Shown in pieces: positions 48,611 through 62,700 of a stretch of 64,000 nt of DNA. The position numbers and the translations under genes were made by a program. The DNA is from Toxoplasma gondii ME49. Taxonomy: Eukaryota; Apicomplexa; Conoidasida; Eucoccidiorida; Sarcocystidae. Under the pieces are notes generated by a model that searched no databases, was not told the DNA's origin, and worked only from the letters and a program-made list of their open reading frames with translations. The stretch is from the NCBI RefSeq assembly GCF_000006565.2, contig NC_031468.1:1264747-1328746 (forward strand), given 5' to 3'. Position 1 is the stretch's first letter. Each line of letters starts with the position of its first letter.

Positions 48611-51600
48611 TTATATTCCTGATTCTCTCAACTGATTGTTACCCATTTTGTTCACTGTCGACCACCGCTTGTCAAGTAGGTCTTGGATCGCGGTGCAAAC
48701 ATGTGAAACTCTCTTTGTTTCTGCTCCACCACCCTCGCGCTTCAGAGCTCTTAAGTGCAGCTCGAGAAGGCGAATCTCTCGGTCTGGAAGGAGGGGAAGC
48801 TGCTTCTCAGCTGCGGCTAAAACAGTGTCCATACACTCGGACAGAGCAGCGAGAAACGAGTCATTCTCCAGGTAGTCCCCTGCCATCCTGATCACGTCTG
48901 CCAACGTTATCCTCCCTACTGTCGGCGTTCTCCTCGAGCCTTTTGCCTCAGCAGAACACTGCCTTTGCTCGCAAAACTCGTCCGCGTTCGGCAGGGTCAT
49001 GGGCAGAGCGTTCTGGAGGAGCGCTTGCTGCTGGTCCAGCCATGCAGCTGCTGCAACAGCCGGTACAACAGTGTTCAGGCGGAGAACCTCGTTTTTCGGA
49101 CATAACAAAGCGCAATTTTCTGTAGAAACATTCGGCGTATCTTCTTCGTTATCGACACCTCTTTCAGAAACTTGAGAACAAGCAATGTGCCAGGAGGCCG
49201 ACTCTTTGCTGCATTTAGATCTGTGGAAAGACTCCACATCGACTAGTTTTTCGCTACTAGGAGACGCTCGCGTAGACGGCTTAGGAACCTCCGGTGTACG
49301 TACACCTCGAGTGTTCGCCTCTGATGTTTCATTTAGGCGAGTGCTTTCCCTCAGCCGGACATTTGCTAGCCGAAAGAGCAAGGACGAAATGGTAGGAAAG
49401 AGGAATGTGGAAGCTGTCTCGAACGAAGTCGAGGCATCTGGCGATGGCGTCGGTGGCGAGGAGTTGCAGGCAACCGTCGAACTAGGTGTTTCCCGTTCAC
49501 AAGAATCCAGTGACGACCTGGGACCCCCCAGTGGAAGAGGATGGACAAGAATCGAATCCGACAGAAGTGACGACGGCACCCGGTGGACACAGGCAAGCTG
49601 AGAAGAGAAAAACATAGAGATACAGACAACAAGAAAAGACGCGTGGAGATGCACGACTGAAATCGTGTTCGTTTTCCAGGAAGCCTATCCCCCCCTGAAC
49701 TATCCAGCAGATCATGCAAAAACGCAGACGCACCCCCAGATGAGATGCGCCTAAATTTCTTTTATCTCACTGGAGAAAAAGAAGAACGTGAAACACAGGG
49801 AAACAAAGGCCTTGAGCTACCCTAGTGAAGCAGGTCTTCCTCTGTCGGGCATGAAACGAAGGCGAATGAGTTTACCCGATATCTCTTATCCAAAGGAAAT
49901 TCCCGGTTTTCAGCGTAGATGTGGAGTGACACTTCACGCCGCAAACTCTGCTCGAACACAACATGCCTGGGCCAAACAGTCCAGGCTGTCTCATGTCTCA
50001 TAAGCGCGACATCCAGGACATCGACACTGCTAAACTGAAGCTAAGAGGAACGCTGCATGCATTCACCGTTACTTCAAGAATGATGGATACGCATACCAGC
50101 GCACGAAGACCCATAGCCGCTGCCTGGGTGTCTACGCGTGCATCCGAGGCCAGCAGCGCGATCTGAAGAACAAGAAGTCTGCAGCACTCTATGCCTTCTT
50201 TCTCTCTGTCAGCGAGGCCTGTGGACATCCCGAGAGAACGCGCAGCTTGCTCCAACTGCGTGCGTTGAGCCCACGAACCCACAAGGCGAAGAAGAAGGGC
50301 TGCGCAACTCGTCAGGACACTGGAGATTTGCCTTTTCGTCATCACGAAGGAACTTCCACCTTCCACCCCATACTGGGGAACAGAGGCCAAAGCGAGAAGC
50401 GGTAGCAGTTCTTGCAAGAGGCTGAGAAGAAACTGGCGCGGGGTCGCTGAAGCCTCTGAGTTTCCTGACGCGACTGGAGGACGATGAGGCAAAGAAACAA
50501 AGGGTAGTGGCCGACGGGCGGGGAGGAGGTCCGTCAAGACAGCAACATCTTCCAGAGACTGAACGAGATCCGACACAGCGAGAGGAGGTGCGTGGCGTCT
50601 CGACAGCGCGTCTGCTGGCCTGAACCTCGCCGCTTCGATCATGCGCCGAGCTGCGCGTGCACTGCCTTCCTCGCCTGCGACCCCCTGGGAAAATGGGGGC
50701 GCTGCAGCAGGCGGAGAGGAAGCATGAAACAGGGGAGGAGAGGCCGGAAGCGAGAATGAAGAAGTGAGAGAAGAAGAAGATATAGGGGAAGACGAGGAAG
50801 AGGAGGATGATGAGGAGGAGGAAGATGAAGAGGAAGAAAAGGAAAGCGACGAGGAAGAATGAGAAAAGAATTGAGAGGAGGAAGGACAGGATGAGGAAGG
50901 CACTGATGGTGAAAAAGTGCTTGAAAGAGGAAAAAACGTGCAACTTTTTGAGACGAGTCTGAGTTGGACAGCGATGTCGCGATAGAGAAGTGGAACACCC
51001 TGGAGGAAGGAACACACAGAAATCACGGTTTCAGATCAAAGGAAAGAGATAGCGAATCAGTGCTGAGCATGACATGGCTAGTGCCAGTACGCACATGCAT
51101 GCGCCTTGCCATTCCAAGGAAGACGACCTGTCAAAACGACACTAGAGTCGGGGGACCGAAACCAAGGAGAACCGTCCGCGAGCGCTAACCGTTGCTTGCA
51201 GGCTGTGACTCGTCTCCGGCCCGCTATGCGTCATGACAGCGAGTGTTTTGGAAAATCACCAGTTGTATGCATGTGTATACAATTGGGACAGATCTTCTGG
51301 TTTTCACTTTCTTGGTGTGCTTCGTAACGTTCGCCAAACTGTACGAGGATTGATTCTGTCCATCTGTGCATCTGCGTTGAGCTTCGGGTGCACATGCTAG
51401 ACGCTACACGCCCCACTACGCCGAAGCACATACATCGAAAAACGTGAATGCAGGCTTATTCAGAAAGCGTCTCGCCCACTGTTAAACGCAGGCATGTCCG
51501 CTTTGAACGGTAGCACAGAACTCTTCAGGCATATGTTTTGATCTCCCTTGCTCTCTCTCGGGACCTGCCAAACACACCCCACGAACCCCCGCCGTCCCTG

Positions 51601-54600
51601 CATGAGTTCCCGACCCCGATCTCTCGACAGAACTCGAAGCTTTGAGATGCGTCTGTGCGTTTTCACACCCTCCGTGTCGTACGCGTATCGCCAGGCGTAC
51701 GCACCACCTCTTGCGCAGTCGGTCGATCGCTCCTTGCCTCCGCCAAGTCGATCGTGCAGTAAAGCCTGACCGTCCCTTGACGACCGCGGCCCCGACGTCT
51801 ACCAGACACATAGCTTAAAGAGTGGAAATATTCTGGTAGGTTCCAGCCACCTGACTGAACTCACCTTGACCAGCGCAGCTTCGACTTCCAAAAAACAGCC
51901 GCTTTTGTCTGTGAGAAGCTGTCTCAAGTGCTGCAGCCTCGGGAGCATTTGGGCTTGGTAGAAGGCCCTTGTCACTCGCAGGAGTCTGAATAAGTGTCTC
52001 CTTTCGAACCGCACGCGCCGGTGGTGCTCCAGAAGGAGAAGACCTAGCGAGCCCGCAGCCACGCGCGCCAGAGTGTCCTGCCGCTCCTGAAGAAGAAGGC
52101 GACGACGTTGCTTGGCTTCTCTGCGGCTGTCCGAGGACCCCAGCGAGGAGTCATTGGCCGCAGACGGGAGGAAAAACGAGAAAGAGAAAGTAGCAGGAAA
52201 CGCGGAACCGTTCGCGATGTCTGGAGACGTCGCGGCCTCTGACAAGTGCAGGAGACTGAGGGAACTGAGGTGCGGGAGCGCCGGCAGGAGGAACTGAGAG
52301 GCAGGGGGAGATGGAGGGAAGAGGACAGCAGAACGCGGGAGAAAGTAAGGACTCTGCGACTGTCCTTTTTGGATCTGTGAGGAGAGAATCAAGCAAGTTA
52401 TTTGTATTCTTGCACAGAGCAGAGGTAAAGCAACGGCAGACTGCTCTAAAAACAGACCTTGCTCATGCAGGTGCCCGAGGCAGGCATGAGCTGCGGCATG
52501 GTGTGTCGATGAAACGAGTCGATGTGATATCGTTAGGACGGAACCCGGAACGTCGCATGACCAGAGGATTGTCCACTGGAAAACGCACTTGTTTGCCTTG
52601 GATTCTCACGTTTGGCGTCCTGCCAAGTTTGGAGAACTCGGCTGGCGTTGCATTCCCGCAACTATGAGAGCACCGAATCCACGCGCATATGCGTGCTACA
52701 CCCGCCACCAGATTCCCGAATTGTTAGGCATGTGTGCCATGTAAAAAAAGCAGTCACAGCTGCCTTGTGCGACGGAGGAAACAAGTCTAACCACTGGATA
52801 CTGCACAGACACCAAAGTGTAGTTAAAGCATATCCGTAGGCTTCGGATGCGCACCTATGTCGTTTCTCGCGTGGAGTGGTGGGTTTCTGGCTGTACCATC
52901 ATCTACCATGAACAGCTCTCGAGCTCTTGCTCTCCCGCCTTACAAGCAATCGAGCACCGTCAGACAGATATACGAACACAGTGACTGCGAGATCGAACAT
53001 CTTCTCACCGCTTGCGCGAAGACTGGCAAGGCCTGCTGCTGCATGCCGGCGGGTCCGACGCGCTCCCACAAACTCATTCCGCGAAGCAGCATGGCGACCA
53101 TAACTCGTTCTTCCTCCTGTCGTCTCCCACCTGTCTCCTGGCCTGTCTTCCTATGCCTTTTTCTTGCGGAATCGCGCATCGTTCGTGAGTTGCTGTCGCT
53201 GCTGGCAAGTGTCGCACCACCCGCCGTTCCCCCTTGAGAGAAAGACGGAACTTGTTCTCCTTCAGAATTTGCCAAGACCACTCTGCCAGACATCACCTTA
53301 CCTCCATCTCGGCCCTGAGAAAGCTCCCTCAGGCTCGGCCCTCCGAGCCTCACAACAACCTGTTCGGATGCCCACACCAAGAGGCGCTCGTCGGGTGTAT
53401 GTACAGCCGATAGAGCAAGGGGGAGCGCTGCTAGCTCCTCGTCGGGGAGCCGCGCGCCGAAGAGGGGCGGGTGCATTTCTTCCTCGCTTTGTTCCCTTTT
53501 CATTTTCTCCAGCAGGAGAAAGAACCCCGTCTGTGCCCTCACCGTGGCTGCGTGCGACAGTCCAGACAACGCCGCTGCGGTTTGCCAGGCTCTTACCAAC
53601 ATCCCCGACTCGACTAGAGCGTGACGCTCTCTCAGGAGTCGGTCCTGCGCAGCTTTGCCTGCCCTTTTAATGACGGCGAGGGGCGCGCTACAACTCGACG
53701 AAGCGTTCCACCGATAGCTCCCTTGCAGGTCTCTCGGCCGATGGACGTTCCGCTGAAGTGACGCATGCAGAGTCGAAGAAGATATTGCTACAAGGTGTCT
53801 GAGACTGACTCGCCGCAGACGGCCATCTCTCATCAGCGCTTCCGCCGCGGCAGCGGCTGTCCAGGTGTCTGTACAGCTCAGCACTTGAAGTGCATGCGCA
53901 GAGGCCGCAAATTCGTCATCTGTCAGAGAGATCCAACTCTCTTCGCAGTGAAGGAGGTCAACCATCAGGTTTAGAAAGGAGGATAACTGCGGGAGGGAGT
54001 GCAATGAAGAGCAAGACATTTCTTCTCTCAAGCGAGCGCCGGACACACAGACAGCGAAAGGCGAGAGAAGCGCTACCAGTTCGGGAAGAAGGAGAGCAGC
54101 AGCTGCAGCTGCTGGTGCCTCCTGACCTCGTGTCATTGTTGGACTGGAGTCCGAGGCACTGTTTCTGTTTCCAGGAACATCTTCAGAGAGAAGGAAAACC
54201 GAAGAACGTGTGACACCATCAACCACGCCAAGAGCCTCTCTGGCGATGGCTTCAACTCTCTCCATTATGGGGGACGTTTCATCCGCCGTTTCCTGATTTC
54301 GCGCGCTATTTGAGGCTGCGTGGGCGCGCGAGGAAGTCGTCGACTGTCCTTTGCTTTCCCAGAAGGACAGAGGCAGAGTCGTCGCGTCACTCGCCAGTTG
54401 TAGCAGCTGCATGCGCGCCTGAGACACTTGCAGTGGACAGAAACTTTGTCCAACGCTCAAGGGAGCAGAAGAAGAAACCAGTCGCTCTTCCTGTGAAGAC
54501 GATCGCGAGGCTTCGGCCGCGTGCTCGCGAGAGGCGTTCAACCAAGGAGACAACACGGGAGAGTGACGAGGAGAACGGAAGGAAGCCGAAGACGAAGAGA

Positions 54601-55294
54601 AGCCACAAGGTCGACCAGGAGGCGTCTCAAACATCCCGGGGGAAACAGCGAAAGAAGATGCATGTGACAAGCGGGTGGTGTGCAGCCCACCCCTGGGAGA
54701 CGCAACATTGTCAGCACACAAAAGCGAACAGATCAGACGCGAACGGAAAGGCGGGGACGGGGAAGACAACGAAGAGAAAGAGAAGGATTCAGAACGAACG
54801 CGAGGGTACGACTCGGAGAAGTCTGGACGCGAAGGTGAAGGAGAGAAACGCGAGGGCGGCAAACGCGACGAGCAGAGAAACGAGTGAGAGCGAGAAACAG
54901 ACGATGGATGGCGGGCAGATGAAGAAGCGAAAGGCACTTCAAACAAGGCAGACGGGATCTGCAGCGTGACGAGTGTCCGGAAAGTGGAGGGAGAAGAAAG
55001 ACGATGACCACTGCGTCTTAAACGCCCTCCCTTTGTCATCGACTCGAGAGGATTCTTTCCATTGTTGTCTTGCGTTTGCTTCCCCGCGACAGCCTGCGCC
55101 GCTTCTTCTTCACTGAGACGATGACATGCACTCGACTGTGTTCGCCTCTCGACACTCTGACGTCTTCTCCCAGCGTCGCCTTTCCCTCTGCATGCATCTC
55201 TTGGAGGTCCTTTTCCTGCATGAGACACATGCCAAGAGGCAGTCCCAGGAGAGGATGGCCGGCGGCTCGGCGCACCGGCCCTTCGAATCCACAT
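48611..55294 (-). CDS. Unrecognised large protein (about 1569 aa), four exons, possible organellar targeting
   Basis: Exons on the minus strand are 55294-53009, 52374-51865, 50999-50073 and 49597-48611. All junctions are phase 0 and the sum is 1570 codons. The first ATG of the open frame is at 55294. The N-terminus (MWIRRAGAPSRRPSS) is rich in Arg and Ser with almost no acid, as in a mitochondrial targeting peptide. Leucine/alanine-rich helical segments appear from residue 430 on (LLLPELVALLSPFAVCV; DEFAASAHALQVLSC; GIECCRLLVLQIALLAS). The last exon ends in a helical part (LADVIRMAGDYLENDSFLAAL; REIRLLELHLRALKRE). A poly-Ser run lies near the start of exon 3. This all-helical pattern recalls organellar repeat proteins, and its divergent neighbour is a RAP protein, but I see no RAP domain here and no named family. 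The donor at 50073 (GTAACG) could instead be the GTGAAT six bases later. Confidence 0.7.
50770..50875 (-). repeat. Polypurine tract encoding poly-serine
   Basis: GAAGAGGAGG-type purine tract on the plus strand; on the coding (minus) strand it reads as a run of about 20 serines with flanking Ser/Leu in exon 3 of the 1569-residue protein. Probably a disordered linker prone to length change. Confidence 0.8.
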
Positions 55295-56778
55295 GGCGGA
55301 GTCGCGCGAAGGGAGAGAGGCAAGACCAGGTGGAAGCACAACAGTGGGAGAAAACGGAGAAAAGCAAGTGGCGAAACAGGTGATGAAGAAGAAAGAGACT
55401 TTAGGAGTGGAATTAAAGGAGGAACCAGTGACAGCGAAGCGAAAGAAGGACGCGGACCGCTTCAGTGTCTCGCACTCGATGAAAAAGGTATTCCGGTTCG
55501 CCTCGACTCCAGCTGTCTAACATGCGCTCGACAGGCAACTGCCAGGGCGTGAGAAAAACTTGGAGAGTCTTTGTTCTCATCTGAGTTGGGAGGACGTACA
55601 GAAGCTCAACCCAGGCTTGTGTTGGTAGGTTGAAAAGAGTGGAGACGCGGAGGAAGACGACATGAAAACGAAACTTCATCAAGAATTACGAAGTGTGTAC
55701 TTGCTTTCAAATCGCTTCAGGCTCAGGGCCAGTGCTGAATTCGCCTTGGGTCCGCAAGTGTTTTGGCAGGGCGTCAACAAGGCTGGAGACGGGATGAACA
55801 ACAGCAGGTCGTCCATCAGGGGGCGAAGCGCAGAAAACATCGAAGGCCCCTCGTTCACAAGAAGCAAAGTCGTTCCTTCTTTCTTCTGTCATCTTTCTGC
55901 AATCCAAGAAGGACTTTTGCTATCTTCTTTGACTTTCTTCTCACTCGATCTGTCGCCTGCGACGTTGCACAGCGTTTCCATCGACATCCCCACTTGGCTT
56001 TTCTTGTCTTGTCGCGAGTCTCAGAAAGACGGAGAAACGATTTCCTCCTCTGTCTCTCTGATTTTCTTGGTTCCTCCACATTAAATCAGTGTGTATGTGC
56101 ATGCGTCTTTGCAAGTGGGTGAGAATTCCAGTTGGTCCGAACTTTTTCGTCAGCTCCCGCTTGTCGAATTCAGTATCTCTGCATGCACTCGGTTGCCGCG
56201 ATACCTTGACTTGTTTGACACTCTTCCCCGGTCAACGTTCTTCCCTGAGTTTCTTCTTCATTCGCGAACTTGCTCTCTTTCCACCTGCTTCAGCAGGAGA
56301 TGTTTTCCATCTTCTCTTGCCACGAGCGGCGGGAACGACTTGGTCAGGCTCCCAAGTTCACTTGACACCAGTAAAACTACAATGTTCGAGCCATTCACCG
56401 CGAAGGCTCTGTGACGGCGACAGCCGCTCCCTGAGAGCGAGGCGTTTTCGAATATTCTTTGCTTCTTCAGCTGGCCTGAAGCGGTCGTAGAGACGCACGA
56501 GCGCAGAAAAGCGGGGAGAGCGAAGCAGTGCAAGAAGAAGAAACAGACGACACGGCTCCCTGGGTGGGAACGCAGTCTACCTCGAAAAGTCGTTCCTCTC
56601 GAAAAAAAGCTCGTGTTTATGGAGGAGCAAAAGGTCGGTCTCTTTTCGCCTGTTGAGGAGTCGTTCTTGCGGAAACGGCCGCGGACACCGCAGGGACGGA
56701 AACCGAGGCCTTTCTCCTTTTTGGAAGCGAAGTGCATGCAGCCGGTGTGTCTCGGAAAAAATTGAACAAAGAACGAAA
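55295..56778. promoter_or_regulatory. Shared 1.5-kb divergent promoter region with three TGCATGC motifs
   Basis: This is the only space between the starts of the minus-strand gene at 55294 and the plus-strand RAP gene at 56779, so it should drive both. TGCATGC occurs at 56098-56104, 56180-56186 and 56733-56739. The same 7-mer is a well-known over-represented promoter element in Toxoplasma and other coccidia. ORFs inside this stretch are short and unconvincing. Confidence 0.5.
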
Positions 56779-59700
56779 ATGAGGATCTTGCCCGAAGCCA
56801 CGCGCGAGTCTGGACGCCGAGTAAAGGGCGGACGACCAGAGCTCAGGAGATGGCGGAAAGGAGCGCAATGCAGTGTTTTTCCGTTTGCTGAAGAAATGAA
56901 AAGAAGGGTGGGTGTTCTTGACAGAATGTGGAGACAAGTGGAAGAAGGAAGAAAATTTGCTGGGTTGAGGACTCGGGCGTACGCAGCGGCCTTCTCCACT
57001 GACTGGAGCGAGGCGTCCGTTCCTTGTTCTTTTCCTCTTCGATCTTCCTATTCTTGTTCTTCCAATTCGTGTTTCTCTCATTTTCGCTCTTTGTCTCATT
57101 GTTCCTCCTCTTCTTCTCCCTCTGTCTGCTCTTCCTACTCTTGTTGTTCTTCTCGTTTTTTCTGTGGTTGTTCCTCGTCGTTTCGAGTTCCTCTCGAATC
57201 CTACGGTCCGTCGTCCTTCCACGTCCCTGCAACTCCCTCCCCTCTCGTTTGCGGCTCTTTGATCTCGCGTTCTTCTTGTTCGTCTCCCTGCCTGCTCCTC
57301 GCTTCTCGCGCTTCCACCTCGGCTGTCTCTGCAGGGCTGCTCTTGACACCTCTGGCCTCCAATGTTCAGCGTTCCTCCCCAACCTCTCTGTCTCGCTTTT
57401 CCGTGGCTTCGTCACCTTGCACTTGTCGCAGATCAGCGATCCCTGGCTCCTCTCTTGTCTATTCTGTTTCGTCGATGTTTTCCTCGCCTTCGGGGGTCTC
57501 CTCGTCTGCCGGTCCAACTTCGTCTCGCTATTCGTTTCGGCGTTGTTCTGTCTTCTCTCTTCTGCCGTCTTCGAACGCATCGCCTCTCTCTTTCCAGGAT
57601 AAGCCTTGTTTTCGTTCGTCATCATCGACAAATGCATCTCGATCGCCCCCACCTGCCGTTTGCTCTTCCGACCCTCCGCTGTCTCCTCCGTCTCTCGCCT
57701 CTGCTCGCAGTCCTCGAATCAGGGCGTCTGCCCTCTCCCGCTCCTGCACTTTCTTCTCTACCACATCGTTCTCTGTGTCGCCTCTCCCTGCTCTTTCCTC
57801 TCTAAAAATAACGTCACGCGTCTGTTTTGTCTCATTCTCTTCTTCTTCGGCGAGCTCTTCTCTCTCTTCCGCGCCGAGAGGCGTGCAACCTTCGTCGTCT
57901 TCTCTCTCGATGGCAGCAGCGTCTCTGTCGGTGAATCTCGCTGCTCAAGGTCGCCTGGCTGTCACAGCGCCTTCTGTCGCTTCACTGCCTCCGTCTTCGT
58001 CGCTGTTGGCGCGTCGACAAGACGAGACAGACCGTCTCCTTCGAGCGATTGCAGAACTGACGACCATGGAAGACTCTCTCGCCTTCTTCTCAGACAACAA
58101 GAACCAGCTGCGGCCGGCCGTCTTCCTCGCGCTTCTGAAGCGCATGCAGTTGATCGCGACTGCGCATCTGGTGAAGCAAGCGTCGCGGCATGAGGGAAAG
58201 AAGAAGCGACAACCCACAGGCGAGTCAGGCATCTACGAGGAGCCCCCGCCGTCTGCTCAGGACGGCTCACTGAAGTCCGCCTCTTCCCCAACTGCGTTGA
58301 GTGTACGTCCACCGCATGCCAATGTCTTTCGCGCCTACTTTCACCGGTTTCCGCGATTTCGAGAGGTCCAGCGCTTGCTGCTAAGCAAAGTAGATTCCTT
58401 TCCTGTAGCGGATCTCCTCTCATCCCTCGACATTCTGCAGGAACTGAACGTGTGTCCCCGCCTCCTCCTTCGCGCCGCTGCTCCGCTGCTTCTCCAGCAG
58501 CTCCCTCAACTGTCTCTCGAGCAGGTCGTCCAGCTCCTTACGGTGTACGTACACCCCAACAGCGCCGGGCCCCACGGCGAGCCGAGCGTCGGCGCCGGCA
58601 CCTCCACCGTCGCGCGAGAAGTGACTCACTGGCTGCACGCGTGCGGCGGCCGTCTAGGAAAACTGGACGGTGCGCTTCTTGCGGATCTGGCAGATGCAGG
58701 GAGTCGGATGCCGATTAACCAAGTCGCCCTTCTGCGTCTTCTTCTCTCTCCAGTTCGCCAGCGCATGCACTTGATGAATGCCAGTAAGCATCCCGTCTGC
58801 CCAGGAAACCTGGATTATTGGCTGCAAACAGTATCAGGTTGTTGACGGCTATACGCAGGTTCACTTCGCAAGCAGCAGACCCCGTACAATGACCGAGAAA
58901 GCAAGAAGTTGCTCAGTGAGGGAGGAAATCAAAATGAAGAGGTGGAGGCTGGCATGACAAATCCAACAAAACGGTGATGAAGAGTCGCGCGTGGAAGGAG
59001 CGTGTTTCCGTCACTTCATCTGTTTTCCTGGGCAACGGTCCAGACGCATGTGCCCACGAGCACCGCTCCGGGCCAGGCTCGCTGTGTTCCCCGAGATACT
59101 CTGTGCCTTTCTGCGATGTTCCGTCCATCTCATCCCGTGGACTACCTCACGGAGCTCTTCACAGAGTGCTTCTTTGATGCTCGTCCCGCGGAGGAGCCGC
59201 ATGCACTCCTGTGGAACACAGCGGAGTTCTTTCTTTAAACTCAGGTTCCAAGTCCAAACCGTGCAAGGAATAGTGGTGCAGCTATCTCGATGCTCAGTGG
59301 AGAAGAATTATCCGAACATATGGTCTTTCCCCTTTTGCAGGTGTCTCCACCGCTCTTCCTGCTGGTTCACGAACTCTAGTATAGTCTCTTGTTGTTCACA
59401 TGAGCGAGTCAGCAGAGCGTTGCCAATACCACCTACCTGCGAGTCAACTTCCACCCGCAGCTGCGACCAATCTAACTGAACTTCCCCGCCTCTCACTCGC
59501 TGCATCTCGTTCTTGCAGTCCCCCCTCCATTCTGATGTTTCTGCCTTCTGCCTATTCCTGCGGTTTGTGCTCAGAACAGCTGTCTCTTGTGTTGCATGCC
59601 TACGCGAAGCATCCGACTGCCGGCGATGACTTTGTGCTCCACCAGGGACTGACTCTTCTTCTGTCTCGCCACTCCATTCCGGCCATGTCGCTGAATGCGG

Positions 59701-62700
59701 CCCTCCGCTGCATCTGGGCGGGAGCCGCTGCATGCAGCCCCAGTGGGATGGGGTGCGCCGGCCGCTCTCCGACTCCTTCGCTGCAAAAGCAGCAACACAG
59801 CGAGCATTTGAAACTCTTGGAAATTCTTTTGAAGCGTGCAGAGCCCGCTCTCTTGCTCCACGCAGACCAGCTCGATGGCCAGGCTGTCGCGACGCTCGTC
59901 TGGGCATGCAGTCGAGGTGGCGCCTGCCTCGGCTCCTCCGACCTGCTTCAAATGCTTCATCGCCGGGCGCTCAGGGTCCACTCGCAGATGAGTCCACAGG
60001 GTGAGGAAGCAGCGCGAGTGGGGCGTCATCGGAAAGCCAGCAGACAGAACAGGACCTTTCGGGTGTTCGCTTGTGGGGCACATGCTGCGAATACGCGACT
60101 TTTCACATGTCTAGGAATTGCAGAGCCAGAGAGCATGGAGATTACGGCGTTTCAACTTCTTTCCGCGTCCCACACGTCCGAGTCTCAGTCTGGGGTTTCC
60201 TGAGGCTTCACCTGTACGATTTATGCTGCGTTTCCGCGTATGCATTCGTCTTCTTGTGATGCCTCTTCTCGTCGCTGCAGTGGTCTCAACGTACCAGAAT
60301 CGATGTGAGGCAAAGAGTACAACTGGACACCAGACTTAACCTGGGAAGAACCCAGATCTTGGATGGCAGAGTCGCCGCGACTGAAGTGTCTCCTTTCCCT
60401 CGTTTTTTTCTAGGCCTCTCCAACACGCTCTGGGGTTTCGCCACCACCCTCGGCCGTATGGTTGACATCCGCGCACCCCCCGAGGCTGCGGGCGCCGCAG
60501 CAATCGATCCTGACATCGCCGAAGACACCGAAACTGTCTCTCTCCACGAGATGTTACAAGGACCCAATGATGCCGGTGAACAGTCAAGCGAGCGCCCATC
60601 TTCCTCCTCCGCAACAAGTCGAAACACCCTTTCCTCTGCTGAACTTTCCAACTCCAAAGCTGCTTCCACACCTGTGAGTGGAGAGACTCTCTGCGTCGCT
60701 CTTTTCCAGCAGGTGGAGCCTCAAGTTCTTCGCTCGCTCGCCCGTTTCGAGCCTCAGGACTTGGCGGTTTTGTCATCGGCCTACGCTCTGCTTCGCTGCG
60801 GCAGCGAGGGGTTCCACGCTGCTGTGCAACAGGTGGTGACCGAACACTGGGCTGACGAGTTGAGTGCCGACCAACTCGTACGTATCGTGTATGCCTATGC
60901 CGTTTTACGCGGGAGCAGTCGCATGTTCAGCGCCGTTCAAGTCAACCTCCTTCGACGCCTCGAAACCTTCACTGTTCATGGACTCTGCGATGTCATTTGG
61001 AGTTACGTCGTCATGCGCTACTTGGACCCCCAGTTCCTCGAGGTGAGGTCGATTGATCCTCACGTGCCTTCATCCACTTGAGTCTCCAACAGCCAAAATC
61101 TTTCCTTGCATACATCATTTACATATATATATATATATATATACGTATATACATGTGCGTGTCTGAACTTATCAAATTGGAGGTTGGTGCATGTTCATCA
61201 TCAAATGTGCATATATCTAGGGAAACAGCCCGGGCCGTGAACAAAGGCAAGAATATAACGAAAAGATTGAAAGATGTGAAGTGTCCATTTTCGTGGACAT
61301 ATCAAAGGCGCTGAGTGGAGTGATCCTGGGGTTGGAAGAACAAACCTAAGATGGGGGTGAGTAATAATATTCGAGACCAGAGTGTTAATGTTGTTTTGAG
61401 CGGAAGGGGGGGTTGAGATTGTGAGGTGGACTCAACTCATGGCTCATGTCAGTGTCTTTGGGTGTCGGGTCCAAACTCTCTTTGGCTTTGCCCATATACA
61501 CTCGCTAAACGGAGGGGCCACCGGTATTCCAACAAGACTCTGAGCAGTTCCATTCCGCACAGATGATCACCAGGAAGGAGACTACGAAAGTGGAGATCAT
61601 ACTTGGTGTAGATCTCGTGTGCGCATGCTGAAGTCTGAATTTACTCTGGATCGAGGGTGCAGGTCAACAGGTCGAGGTGAGGACATCTCCAGACGCCCAG
61701 GAAGCGTTTTCGCTTACAAAGAAAAGCCGAGTGTATCGACTTCGGTCCCGAGATGCTTGGCACTCAGTGGCCATGCCGATGTGTCAATTTCCTCTGGGTA
61801 TTCACCATTGTAGAGAGAAGAAGACAAGCATGTGTGTGTGTGTGTGTGATGCTGTGTGCAGATGTGTCTCTCCCTTGTTCCCCTGGACCGAGTGGCTGGC
61901 GACGACCGATGTGCCTTGCTGTACCCTGCGGCTTCGGAGATTGCCCTAGGTGGGATTACAGCGTTTTCGTGTTTCTCCATGCCCGTCCAGAAGCTGTGAA
62001 TGGGCACTTGTGTGGTAAAAGATCCAGGACTTCAGTCACTGCTAAGCAAAGGAATGCAGTGTGTGCCTATCTACAGGAAAAGCGTGTAGTCTTTCGTTGA
62101 GCTGCCTCTCTCCTCACGACTGCGTGTGCTGCAAATCCTTGGTGAGGGGAGGAAAGCGAGTCGAGTGTCTTGTGGAACCTAGCGGGCGCCCTCTGTGAAT
62201 TTCTTCTTTTCTCAGCGTTGCCCACTATGGACCAAATTCGTCTGCAGCGCATGCGCAAGTACACTCGAGGTGAGGACTCCGCGCGAACGGGTCGGTGCCT
62301 TTGGAAGAGAAACCTAGGATGGAGACCCGTCTGCTTCCCCGATAGCGGTTTTCCGTCTCACCTGTTCTTCGGGCAGCTTTGCTGCTCCCGGTGCCAATTA
62401 CATTTGTCCAGATTACCAGTTCCAGCCGTCTCGTTACAGTTCCGACGTGGTGTTTGCAGATACGTGCGAAGCAGATGAGAGTGTGTGCCGCTCTATGGAT
62501 CGTCCATTCATGTCAACTGGTTCGTGACACCACTTCACAGTGTGCCTGAACGGCACTTTGTAACCGGTTCTTTTCTTTCGAGGAAAGGGTTCAGGTAGCA
62601 TCCGGGGGCATTCCTAGTCCTATGATGTCCTTGTTGCTTTGCTTAATCTTCACTGTGTGGGGCGAAAGAATTTCTTTACTGCTTTAAATCTATGGCTTCT

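Noticed and set aside
59119..59238. Plausible-looking 39-codon ORF (FRPSHPVDYLTELF...) in the first intron of the RAP gene
   Set aside because: It ends in TAA without a donor. Exon 1 joins exon 2 in perfect phase without it, and the frame before it has no usable acceptor.
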